Below are positions 9,402 to 16,836 of a stretch of DNA of 21,422 nt, piece after piece. Origin of the DNA: Comamonadaceae bacterium (GTDB lineage: Bacteria; Pseudomonadota; Gammaproteobacteria; Burkholderiales; Burkholderiaceae); the NCBI GenBank assembly GCA_947377705.1, contig CANCGU010000018.1, forward strand, positions 1-21,422. Reading direction: 5' to 3'. The first letter of the stretch is position 1, and each line of letters starts with the position of its first letter. A program made the translations under genes and the position numbers. The notes beneath the pieces were generated by a model. It searched no databases. It was not told where the DNA came from and saw only the letters and a program-made list of their open reading frames with translations.

Positions 9402-10145
9402 TCAGTTGGCAAGCCAAAGCGCCACAGGCGTTTGGGTTTGTTGCAACACAAAGGAAATCGGCAAGGCAGGTGTGGCTTGCTTCCAAGCCTGCTGCAAGGT
9501 ATTGAGTTTGTCAGCGCCTGTCAGTGGCAATACGATGTGACGTGCTGACAGAATTTGCGCCAAGGTTTGGCTGATGCGTGCATAGGGGGCATTGGCGGGA
9601 GGATGGGCCAACTCAATGGCCACACAGGTTTGTGTGTTGCGCAAATCCATTGCCTCTGCCAAATTGGGCGCCTCTGGAAATAAAGAAGCCGTGTGGCCGT
9701 CTGCGCCCATGCCTAACACTAACACGTCAGCCGGACTCGCTGCGAGCAAGGCAATCCCTGCTGCTTTGGCTTGTGCTGCAGGTGTGTCCAAAGGCTCAGA
9801 GGCACTGGCCACCATGAATACCAGTTGGGCCTTGGCCGCGAGGTCTTGTTGCAAATGGGTTTGAACCAACAGCGCATTGCTGTCCGGGTGGCTGCGTGGC
9901 ACGCAACGCTCATCCACCAAAGTGATACGCACGCGCGACCAATCGATGTCAATCACACGCAGCGCTTCAAACAAAGCCACGGGAGATTTACCGCCAGACA
10001 CACTCAGCACGGCAAAACCGCGTGCTTGAATGGCTGCAGCTAAACGTTGTGCAATGTCTTGTGCCAAACGCACATTCAGCTCAGCTGGGCTGACGGTGTG
10101 TACCGTCAATGATCCGCGTGATTCAGGGTGCCATGTGCTGTGCAT
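9402..10145 (-). CDS. pgl: 6-phosphogluconolactonase (DevB/Pgl type)
   Basis: Hydrolyses 6-phosphogluconolactone, the Zwf product, to 6-phosphogluconate. The 247-residue protein has the sugar-isomerase-like loop Ser-Gly-Gly-Lys-Ser-Pro at about 50-55, the Val-Asp-Glu-Arg-Cys-Val-Pro strand with a following Ser-Asn at about 77-90, and the signature [13 protein letters not shown] with the expected catalytic His151. This is the DevB family, not the beta-propeller YbhE type. Its ATG shares one base with the zwf stop (TAATG), and it ends 5 bp before edd, which points to one co-translated unit. Confidence 0.95.
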   Translation of the reverse strand: MHSTWHPESRGSLTVHTVSPAELNVRLAQDIAQRLAAAIQARGFAVLSVSGGKSPVALFEALRVIDIDWSRVRITLVDERCVPRSHPDSNALLVQTHLQQDLAAKAQLVFMVASASEPLDTPAAQAKAAGIALLAASPADVLVLGMGADGHTASLFPEAPNLAEAMDLRNTQTCVAIELAHPPANAPYARISQTLAQILSARHIVLPLTGADKLNTLQQAWKQATPALPISFVLQQTQTPVALWLAN

Positions 10146-11611
10146 TAGGCTTCCTCAAACCAAGACAATTCTTCACGGGCCATCAACGCCGACGAAGCTG
10201 CAGGGCCCCAGCTGCCCGCTGAGTAAGCGCGTGGTTTGTCGTCCAACTCAGCCCAGCCGTTGATGATAGGTTCGACCCAAATCCATGCCGCTTCCAATTC
10301 GTCGCGGCGCATGAAGTGAGTCAGGCGGCCTTTGATGACATCCATCAACAAGCGCTCGTAAGCTTCGGCACGGCGTTTGTCAGAAGACTGTTGCAAGTCA
10401 AGGCCCAGCTTCACAGGATGCAAGTTCATGCCGGTCCCAGGCTCTTTGACCATCATCTCCAACTGAATCGACTCTTCGGGTTGTAGCGTGATGATGAGTC
10501 GGTTGGGCTCTTGCTGTGCGGTGGAACCAAAGATAGAGAAGGGTTGATCTGCAAACTCAATGATGATTTGCGATTCGCGACGCTGCATGCGCTTGCCCGT
10601 ACGCAGGAAGAAAGGCACATTGGCCCAGCGTGCATTGTTGATTTGCGCGCGCAAGGCCACAAAAGTTTCGGTGCGGCTGTTGGCGGGCACGTTGTCTTCT
10701 TCTAAATAGCCTTTGACGGCGGCACCTTCTGAGGCACCTGCGGTGTATTGGCCGCGCACGGTGTCGCGTTTGATGTCGGCCAAATCCATCTTGCGCAGCG
10801 AGCGCAAGACTTTGAGTTTCTCATCCCGCACATCGTCGGCGCCTAACGAAATAGGCGGCTCCATGGCCACGATGCACAAGAGCTGCAACAAATGGTTTTG
10901 AATCATGTCGCGCATTGCACCTGCGCCGTCGTAAAAACCTGCGCGACTTCCCACGCCCACGCTTTCGGCCACCGTGATTTGCACGCTCTTGATGTAAGGT
11001 GCACGCCAGAGCGGTTCGAAAATGGCGTTGCCAAAGCGCAGCACCATCAGGTTTTGGACGGTCTCTTTGCCTAAGTAATGGTCGATGCGGTAAATCTGTT
11101 GTTCGTCAAAATAACGGGCCACATTCGTGTTGATTTCGCGTGCCGAGGCGAGGTCAGTGCCCAGCGGTTTTTCCAGCACCACGCGCGACTGGGCATCTAC
11201 TAAACCTGCGCCAGACAGGTGGGCGCAAATTTGTGTGAACAAGCTCGGTGCCGTGGCCAAGTAATACACGCGCAGCGCGGGTGTGTGGCACAAGTCTTTG
11301 AGTTTGACGAAGTCGTTGGCATTGGTGACGTCCATGCTCACGTAGGCCAGTCGGCTCAGAAAGCTTTGCCAGTCGTCTGCGGTGAACGCATCTTTTTCGA
11401 TGAACGCGGGCGAGTTTTTGTCGATGAAGTCCAAATACTCTTGGCGAGTCCAATCTTGGCGACCCACGGCAATGATGCGTGCTGAGGCATCGAGTTTGTC
11501 ATGCAAATGCGCCATGTAGAGCGCGGGCAAAAGTTTGCGGAATGACAGATCGCCAGCGCCGCCAAAAATCACGATGTCCAGCGTACCTGCTGAAGGGGTG
11601 TTCTGTGTCAT
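10145..11611 (-). CDS. zwf: Glucose-6-phosphate 1-dehydrogenase
   Basis: Oxidises glucose-6-phosphate to 6-phosphogluconolactone, the committed step into both ED and the oxidative pentose-phosphate route. The 488-residue protein shows the dinucleotide-binding Gly-Gly-Ala-Gly-Asp-Leu at about 17-22, Glu-Lys-Pro-Leu-Gly at 147-151, and the active-site signature Arg-Ile-Asp-His-Tyr-Leu-Gly-Lys-Glu at 175-183. Asp177, His178 and His240 fall at the numbers of the catalytic residues described for the Leuconostoc enzyme. The ATG overlaps the hexR stop by 4 bp (ATGA), so regulator and enzyme are translationally coupled. Cofactor preference (NADP versus NAD) cannot be decided from what I see. Confidence 0.97.
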   Translation of the reverse strand: MTQNTPSAGTLDIVIFGGAGDLSFRKLLPALYMAHLHDKLDASARIIAVGRQDWTRQEYLDFIDKNSPAFIEKDAFTADDWQSFLSRLAYVSMDVTNANDFVKLKDLCHTPALRVYYLATAPSLFTQICAHLSGAGLVDAQSRVVLEKPLGTDLASAREINTNVARYFDEQQIYRIDHYLGKETVQNLMVLRFGNAIFEPLWRAPYIKSVQITVAESVGVGSRAGFYDGAGAMRDMIQNHLLQLLCIVAMEPPISLGADDVRDEKLKVLRSLRKMDLADIKRDTVRGQYTAGASEGAAVKGYLEEDNVPANSRTETFVALRAQINNARWANVPFFLRTGKRMQRRESQIIIEFADQPFSIFGSTAQQEPNRLIITLQPEESIQLEMMVKEPGTGMNLHPVKLGLDLQQSSDKRRAEAYERLLMDVIKGRLTHFMRRDELEAAWIWVEPIINGWAELDDKPRAYSAGSWGPAASSALMAREELSWFEEA

Positions 11612-12456
11612 GAGTAACGTTTGTTAAGGAGGTTTTGTTTCATGTTGCGCAGCAAGGGCTGCAACTGCGCACTGCCAATACGCAAAGCAACAGCGGTGGC
11701 CAATACGTCGACGATCATCAGGTGCAGCAAGCGCGACACCATGGGGCTGAATTTTTCGTAACTTTCAGGATGATCTGCTGCGAGGTGAATTTTTCCGACG
11801 CTGGCCAAAGGTGAGCCAGAGGCCGTGACCACCACGGTGGTGGCACCATTCTTTTTGGCAATCTCACACGAGTCGAGCAAGTCCCGCGTGCGCCCCGAGT
11901 TAGAGAACACCACCAAGCAGTCACCAGGACCGAGCAAGGAAGCGCTCATGATTTGCATATGGCCATCGCTGTGCGCAATGGTGTGAAAGCCTAGGCGAAA
12001 AAATTTGTGTTGCGCGTCTTGTGCCACGATGCCTGAGTTGCCCACGCCAAAAAACTCAAGGCGTTTGCCTTTTTTATGGCTGAGTGCAATGACCTCTGCG
12101 GCCTTGTCAATCTGAGCGGCCGAGGCATCGTTGCGGTATTTCAAAAATGCAGTGACGGTGTTGTCAATGACTTTGACCAGCACATCATTGCTGCTGTCTT
12201 GTGCGCCAACGCTGCGGTGGATGAAGGGGACCCCTTCGCTGATACTGCCTGCGAGCTTAAGTTTAAAATCACTAAGCCCTTTGTAGCCCATGCTGCGGCA
12301 AAAACGCACCACGGTGGGTTTGCTCACTTGGGCGCGTTCGGCTAAGTCTGCGACAGGGGTGCTCGCAAAACTGCGCGGGTCGCTCAACAGCAACTTGCCC
12401 ACCCGCTGCTCGGCGGGGGCCAATGACTGCAAAGTGGATTGGATTCGGTCAAGCAT
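11608..12456 (-). CDS. hexR: HexR, RpiR-family transcriptional regulator of ED/glucose genes
   Basis: A 282-residue DNA-binding repressor with the RpiR-family layout: an N-terminal helix-turn-helix domain (recognition region about residues 35-57, with Val-Ser-Lys-Pro-Thr-Val-Val-Arg-Phe-Cys) and a C-terminal SIS sugar-phosphate domain (Gly-Val-Gly-Asn-Ser-Gly near 138 and Phe-Ser-Asn-Ser-Gly-Arg-Thr near 185). HexR proteins of this family bind KDPG and control zwf, edd, eda and related genes in proteobacteria. Two things support HexR rather than another RpiR member: it overlaps zwf by 4 bp at the head of the ED genes, and a HexR-consensus palindrome lies in the predicted promoter just upstream. 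It probably represses its own operon and is relieved by KDPG. Confidence 0.95.
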   Translation of the reverse strand: MLDRIQSTLQSLAPAEQRVGKLLLSDPRSFASTPVADLAERAQVSKPTVVRFCRSMGYKGLSDFKLKLAGSISEGVPFIHRSVGAQDSSNDVLVKVIDNTVTAFLKYRNDASAAQIDKAAEVIALSHKKGKRLEFFGVGNSGIVAQDAQHKFFRLGFHTIAHSDGHMQIMSASLLGPGDCLVVFSNSGRTRDLLDSCEIAKKNGATTVVVTASGSPLASVGKIHLAADHPESYEKFSPMVSRLLHLMIVDVLATAVALRIGSAQLQPLLRNMKQNLLNKRYS

Positions 12457-12485
12457 GGTTGTAACTGGATTAAATCAATCTCTGA

Positions 12486-12513
12486 ATTTTAATGTAATTA
12501 AGTTACATGGCAA
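12486..12513 (-). promoter_or_regulatory. Predicted sigma-70 promoter of the hexR-zwf operon
   Basis: On the minus strand TTGCCA (12513-12508, five of six consensus bases) and TAAAAT (12491-12486, five of six) are separated by 16 nt. A start site would fall about 20-25 bp before the hexR ATG, giving a short leader. The spacer is almost entirely occupied by the HexR palindrome. Predicted from sequence only. Confidence 0.7.
12493..12507. promoter_or_regulatory. HexR operator
   Basis: TGTAATTAAGTTACA, with perfect TGTAA/TTACA arms around a 5 bp centre, matches the published HexR motif of gamma- and betaproteobacteria (TGTAAT-www-ATTACA type). It lies between the predicted -35 and -10 boxes, so a bound repressor would block RNA polymerase. 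This is the only such palindrome I found in an intergenic part of the window. Confidence 0.88.
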
Positions 12514-12543
12514 GCGCTATTTGTCGTTTGTGGCTATCTGTTG

Positions 12544-13506
12544 TTAAAAATTCAATGGATGCGCCACAGACCAAGCGTGTGCCTGATCCCAAGTGGGCGG
12601 TACACAGCCCTTTTCTTGAACGCACAAACTGGCGCTGGCAACGGCATGACGCAAGAGCTGTTCGAGCGCTGCCTGACTGCTGATGTCTAGGTTTTGATTG
12701 AGCAAGGCTGCGAGCAAACCGGCCAAAAAACTGTCTCCCGCACCCACCGTATCGGCAATAGCCAGCTTCGTGCTTTCAAGCCCAAAGCACAGCAAGCCAT
12801 TGGCAGACATCAGCCACGCCCCGTGTTCACCTAATGTCAGGGCTAAGAGTTGCGCAGAGGTTTGTCGTAGCAATTGCTGCGCACTCTCAACCGGTGAGGC
12901 TCCTTCTAACCCGAGGTGAATCAAATCTTCATCACTGACCTTGATGATGTCAGCTAGGGCCAAAGCCTGTTGAATGGCAGCGCGGTAGCTTGGCAAATCA
13001 GGCATGACCGACGGGCGAAGATTGGCATCGACCACCACCCAGTGACCTGCCTGCTTTTGGTTCTTTAGCCAAGGCAAGTAATGGCCTTGGTCGCGTGCAT
13101 CGAGGGCGAGTGCACCTGTGCAAACCATCTTGAGTTCTGAGAGTTGACTGCAACTGTCTTGCAACGACGCTGCGCTGATTTGTCGATCAGCCACGCCTTC
13201 GCGGTAAAAGGCGTAATCGGGGTGTCCTGTATCGTCTAAGTTCACCACGGCCAGCGAGGTGACTTCTTGTACCGCATTTGGCTTTGCAAGTGCTACACCA
13301 TCCTGCTCGAGTTGTTGTGCAAGCAAACGACCAAAGCGGTCTGACGACAGTGGGTTGAGATACATAGCCCCCACACCTTGGCGAGACAATGCGCGGGCCA
13401 AGTTGTACACCGCACCACCCAAACACGGCGTGAACGTTCCGTTAGGACTGGCGATGAGATCAATCAATGCCTCACCAGCGAGTGCAATGCGAATGGGCTT
13501 AGTCAT
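12544..13506 (-). CDS. Fructokinase-like PfkB-family sugar kinase
   Basis: A 320-residue ribokinase/PfkB-family kinase, probably phosphorylating fructose at C6. It shows an N-terminal Gly-Glu-Ala-Leu-Ile-Asp strand, the sugar-binding Gly-Gly-Ala-x-x-Asn-Leu-Ala block (about 30-37), the Asp-Ala-Asn-Leu-Arg-Pro strand typical of bacterial fructokinases (about 160-165), and PfkB signature 2, Asp-Thr-Val-Gly-Ala-Gly-Asp-Ser-Phe, with catalytic base Asp258. It overlaps the MFS transporter gene by 8 bp, and the upstream neighbour is a sucrose-splitting enzyme family, so fructose is the natural substrate. Family members also use KDG, ribose or adenosine, so the substrate is inferred from context. 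No terminator separates it from hexR, 87 bp downstream. Confidence 0.88.
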   Translation of the reverse strand: MTKPIRIALAGEALIDLIASPNGTFTPCLGGAVYNLARALSRQGVGAMYLNPLSSDRFGRLLAQQLEQDGVALAKPNAVQEVTSLAVVNLDDTGHPDYAFYREGVADRQISAASLQDSCSQLSELKMVCTGALALDARDQGHYLPWLKNQKQAGHWVVVDANLRPSVMPDLPSYRAAIQQALALADIIKVSDEDLIHLGLEGASPVESAQQLLRQTSAQLLALTLGEHGAWLMSANGLLCFGLESTKLAIADTVGAGDSFLAGLLAALLNQNLDISSQAALEQLLRHAVASASLCVQEKGCVPPTWDQAHAWSVAHPLNF

Positions 13507-14803
13507 TGGTTTTCACACGAAGCGTGAGCAATGCCGCAATGCCCAAGAAGCAGCCGGCCAATTGAATGACATGCCTTGGGTCGCTGCCCAACAAGCTGTT
13601 GTAATACAGCGGCAATGTGAGCATCTGAATGATCATGGGTAAGACAATGAACATGTTGAAGATGCCCATGTACACGCCAGCACGCTCAGGTGGAATGCTG
13701 CGGGCCAACATGATGTAGGGGTTACCCATAATGCTGGCCCAAGCCAAGCCAATGCCCACCATAGGGACAAACAACAACGCCGTGTCTTGTATGTTTGGTA
13801 AGCACCACATGCCAACGCCTGCAAGTGACAAACAGGCTGCATGGACCAATTTAGGTCCAAAGCGTCGCGTCAATGGAATGAGAGCGAAGGCTGCCACGAA
13901 CGCTACAAAGTTGTAGAAGCCACCAATTTGCCCGTTGAGCAAACTCGCATCACGAAAGCCTTGTGACGAAGCATCCGATGTGCCAAACACTGATTTGGCG
14001 ACTGAAGGCACGATGTAAATCCAGTAACACATCATGCCGTACCACTGGAACAGTTTCATCCACCAGAGTTGGCGCATGGCCTGAGGCATCTCGCGCACAG
14101 CTTCCACAATTTCGGCCAGTGTGGCTTTGATGCCGGTAGGCTTGGCCAAGATGGCCTCACGCTCTTGGTTTGTCAAAGGCAGTTCAGGCGTCGAATGCAC
14201 TGACCACCACACCGTAGTCAATGACAGTAGCGAGCCAATCAAAAATGCAATGACCGTGATGTGTGGAATATTGCTGTCATTGACTGCATCTTTGTTCAAA
14301 CCAAACCAAAAAAGGAGTGAGGGCGTGAGGTAGGCCAAGGTTTGTGCCAAACCTGTGAATGCGCTTTGGGTCAAAAAGCCCAATGAGTGTTGGTTGGTGT
14401 TGAGCCGGTCACTCACGTAAGCACGGTAGGGCTCCATGGTTACGTTGTTGGCAGCATCCAAAATCCACAGCAAGCTCGCAGCAAACCACAGGGTGGGGCT
14501 GAACGGCATGAACAGCAAGCAGATGCTGCACAAGATTGCGCCAATCATGAAGAAGGGCGTACGACGGCCCCATCTGCTGATGGTGCGGTCACTCACCGCT
14601 CCAATGATGGGCTGCACCAGCAAACCCGTCATCGGGCCCGCAAGCCACAGCAAAGGCAAGCTGGCCTCGTCTGCACCTAAGTATTGGTAGATGGGACTCA
14701 TGTTGGCTTGTTGCAGGCCAAAGCTGTATTGGATTCCGAAGAACCCGAAGTTCATGCTGAGGATTTGCCAAAACGACAGATGCGGTTTGAGGTGTGTGCT
14801 CAT
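13499..14803 (-). CDS. MFS sugar transporter (SLC45/GPH-like sucrose or maltose carrier)
   Basis: A 434-residue inner-membrane carrier with about 12 hydrophobic segments, expected to move a disaccharide from periplasm to cytoplasm with a cation. The first helix ([14 protein letters not shown]) and the loop Gly-Ala-Val-Ser-Asp-Arg followed by Trp-Gly-Arg-Arg-Thr-Pro at about 68-83 are typical of the plant-SUT/SLC45-like group. Pro-Tyr-Arg-Ala-Tyr-Val-Ser-Asp also fits that group. The ATG overlaps the stop of the GH13 gene by 4 bp (ATGA) and no Shine-Dalgarno is visible, so translation is probably coupled. Genes of this type sit beside amylosucrase-family enzymes in the Xanthomonas sux locus (SuxC). 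Sucrose is the likely substrate; maltose is the main alternative. Confidence 0.88.
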   Translation of the reverse strand: MSTHLKPHLSFWQILSMNFGFFGIQYSFGLQQANMSPIYQYLGADEASLPLLWLAGPMTGLLVQPIIGAVSDRTISRWGRRTPFFMIGAILCSICLLFMPFSPTLWFAASLLWILDAANNVTMEPYRAYVSDRLNTNQHSLGFLTQSAFTGLAQTLAYLTPSLLFWFGLNKDAVNDSNIPHITVIAFLIGSLLSLTTVWWSVHSTPELPLTNQEREAILAKPTGIKATLAEIVEAVREMPQAMRQLWWMKLFQWYGMMCYWIYIVPSVAKSVFGTSDASSQGFRDASLLNGQIGGFYNFVAFVAAFALIPLTRRFGPKLVHAACLSLAGVGMWCLPNIQDTALLFVPMVGIGLAWASIMGNPYIMLARSIPPERAGVYMGIFNMFIVLPMIIQMLTLPLYYNSLLGSDPRHVIQLAGCFLGIAALLTLRVKTND

Positions 14804-16737
14804 TTTTTAAGCCAGATGGCTGAGTAGGGGGCGAGCTGCAAACCTTGCAGTTCAAGTGCCTTGCCTGAAATTAAATCAGTGCCATACGTTATGCAATTTT
14901 GCGTGATTGCTGGCGTGGGCGATAAGGTTTGTGGTTGTCCTGAGAAATTGAATAGACCCAGGACATTGCTGCCGCGCTTCAAACCCAACACAGCGCTTGT
15001 GCCGGTATTCCAAACGCTCAATGGATGCGTGGCACTCAAACTGCTATTTTGCTTTTTGGCTTGAATGAATGCGCGCAGTGCGGCATAAATTTGGCCTTGC
15101 ATCGTGGACGCGTCATGGCGATTGGCAAAGCTGTGTTCATCAAACATGGGGCGATGCAACTCACGGCCATCGGGGCCTTGACGCTGAGCAATCTCTTGTG
15201 CCGAAGTGTTGCCTTGGCCCCATTCGTCGCCCATGTAAATCAGCGGTAAGCCACCCACAAACAAAGACAAGGCCTGCATCATCACCAAGCGTGATTTGGC
15301 AGCTTCTTGTTCTGCTGGCGTTTTTGCGGATGTCAAGCCCACTAAGGCAGCGGCCATGCCGTTGGTGCCGTGCACAACCGTGGGGTCGCTTGCTTGAAAG
15401 GCCGCGCCTTGTGCATAGCTGCCAGAAACCTCCCCCGCAAAGAATTGCGATGCATGCAGCAGGCGTGCGCGTTGATCCGCACCGCGTGCATCCATCTCCG
15501 GGCGCAGCACGTTCCAGCCAATGTCGTCATGGCAGCGCACATAGGTCATCCATGCGCAGCCATCGGGTAGGGCGGGGGTGTGCGAAAGCACGTCTTGAAT
15601 GATTTGTGCGTTCTCTTCAGCTAAGGCCACCCAGCTCGCTGACATGAGGCTGGAGTGATAGGCCACATGGCACTCTGCGCCTTTTGTGTCACCCAAACCA
15701 AAGTAGGGCGGCAAGTCTTGCGTGGGCATGATGGCCTCGGCCTTCAGCAACACGCCGGGCGCGGCAATGTTGGTCAGGCTGCGCATGGCTTGCAAAATCC
15801 AATGCACTTCGGGCTGGTTCATGCAGTTGGTGCCTGGGCGCTTCCACAAGAAACCTGTGGAATCTAAACGGAAAGCCTCTACGCCTAAATTTGCCAGTTG
15901 CAACAGCGACTGAGCCATTTCTGCAAACACATCGGGCTGTGTGTAGTTCAAATCCCATTGGTAGGGGTAGAACGTGGTCCATGCCCAAGCCTTGACTTCT
16001 GGAATGAAGGTGAAATTGCCAGGGGCTGTGTTGGGGAAGATTTGAATCAGATTTTTTTCATGCGCGGCCACTTCCTCGGACGTTTTTGCCCAATGAAAGT
16101 ACGACTGATAGTGCGCATCGCCCGCACGAGCCTTCAAAGCCCACTCGTGCTCGTGTGAGACGTGGTTCAACACAAAATCACTGCACAAGCTGATGCCTGC
16201 GGCGCGTAACTCTTTGGTGAGTGTTTGTAAATCTTGGTTGTTACCCAATGCTGGGTCAACTTGGTCATAGCTGGCGACTGCAAATCCGCCATCGTTGGGT
16301 GGTGTGCCGGGCTTCAAGAAAGGCAGCAAGTGCAAGTAGGTCACACCCAGTTCTTGCAGATGGGGAATGCGCTGACGCACGCCAGACAAGTTGCCTGCAA
16401 ACTTGTCGGTGTAAGCGCAATAGCCTAAAGAGCCTTGCAAGTGCCAGTTGGGTTGTGAGGCACGTTGAATATCTAATCCCCACAAATCATCGGGACGAGA
16501 CAACGCGAGGTGTAATGACTGAATCACTATTTGGTTCAACCAATCAGAGAAATTCTTATTGCCGCCGTATAAGCGAGATAGCCTGTCGCGCAGAACAGGG
16601 AACTCGACATTCAGACGTTCGCGCAAAACAACTGCGCGAGTTATGGGGGCGCTTTCAAGCAGCTCATTGATGCGAGCTGGAAGATGGGCCTGTCCGGATA
16701 TGACGTGGCGATCTTCAATGAGGGGCATAGTGTTCAC
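14800..16737 (-). CDS. Amylosucrase / sucrose hydrolase family enzyme (GH13_4)
   Basis: A 645-residue cytoplasmic GH13 enzyme (no signal peptide), close in length to Neisseria amylosucrase and alignable along its whole length from memory. Catalytic residues: nucleophile Asp292 in Phe-Arg-Leu-Asp-Ser, acid/base Glu334 in Lys-Ala-Glu-Ala-Ile, and transition-state stabiliser Asp404 in Arg-Cys-His-Asp-Asp-Ile-Gly-Trp. The pair that closes the sucrose pocket in amylosucrase (Asp144-Arg509) appears as Asp149 (in Asp-Gly-Gly-Phe) and Arg525 (in Arg-Glu-Leu-His-Arg-Pro). Differences: Phe152 replaces the stacking tyrosine, and Ile231 replaces an arginine of the glucan acceptor site. It may therefore mainly hydrolyse sucrose to glucose and fructose rather than build alpha-1,4-glucan. 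The start is GTG at 16737; the ATG at 16728 is an alternative, and neither has a good ribosome site. It resembles SuxB in role and context. Confidence 0.88.
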   Translation of the reverse strand: MNTMPLIEDRHVISGQAHLPARINELLESAPITRAVVLRERLNVEFPVLRDRLSRLYGGNKNFSDWLNQIVIQSLHLALSRPDDLWGLDIQRASQPNWHLQGSLGYCAYTDKFAGNLSGVRQRIPHLQELGVTYLHLLPFLKPGTPPNDGGFAVASYDQVDPALGNNQDLQTLTKELRAAGISLCSDFVLNHVSHEHEWALKARAGDAHYQSYFHWAKTSEEVAAHEKNLIQIFPNTAPGNFTFIPEVKAWAWTTFYPYQWDLNYTQPDVFAEMAQSLLQLANLGVEAFRLDSTGFLWKRPGTNCMNQPEVHWILQAMRSLTNIAAPGVLLKAEAIMPTQDLPPYFGLGDTKGAECHVAYHSSLMSASWVALAEENAQIIQDVLSHTPALPDGCAWMTYVRCHDDIGWNVLRPEMDARGADQRARLLHASQFFAGEVSGSYAQGAAFQASDPTVVHGTNGMAAALVGLTSAKTPAEQEAAKSRLVMMQALSLFVGGLPLIYMGDEWGQGNTSAQEIAQRQGPDGRELHRPMFDEHSFANRHDASTMQGQIYAALRAFIQAKKQNSSLSATHPLSVWNTGTSAVLGLKRGSNVLGLFNFSGQPQTLSPTPAITQNCITYGTDLISGKALELQGLQLAPYSAIWLKK

Positions 16738-16751
16738 AATTCGGTATGAGA

Positions 16752-16778
16752 TGTGCTGAGCCTTGTGGGCGCAGCACA
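16752..16778 (-). other. Small inverted repeat in the amylosucrase leader
   Basis: TGTGCTG and CAGCACA, 13 nt apart, could form a 7 bp hairpin in the mRNA 15 nt before the GTG start. It is not followed by a T run. It could be a translation-tuning or mRNA-protecting stem, or chance. Confidence 0.35.
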
Positions 16779-16794
16779 GTTAATCTTCAAGTAA

Positions 16795-16828
16795 AAGAAA
16801 CCAAGTCGCTTGCGCGTCTTGGTTTCTT
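16795..16828 (-). terminator. Terminator-like hairpin between the receptor gene and the amylosucrase gene
   Basis: An 11 bp perfect stem (AAGAAACCAAG with its complement) and a 12 nt loop begins 9 bp after the receptor stop codon on the minus strand. The transcript then runs into a T-rich tail (TTTCTTTTA). It probably stops or weakens transcription after the receptor gene, so the downstream sugar genes rely on read-through or on their own promoter, which I could not identify. Confidence 0.75.
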
Positions 16829-16836
16829 CATGAGTT

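Noticed and set aside
9397..9486. 30-residue N-terminal extension of edd
   Set aside because: It overlaps the end of pgl and is Cys-rich and unlike Edd; the ATG at 9396 is 5 bp after the pgl stop.
12511..12523. CAAGCGCTATTTG as a possible LacI-type site near the hexR promoter
   Set aside because: Only the central AGCGCT is symmetric; flanking bases do not pair and it does not resemble the TGCAAACG operators.
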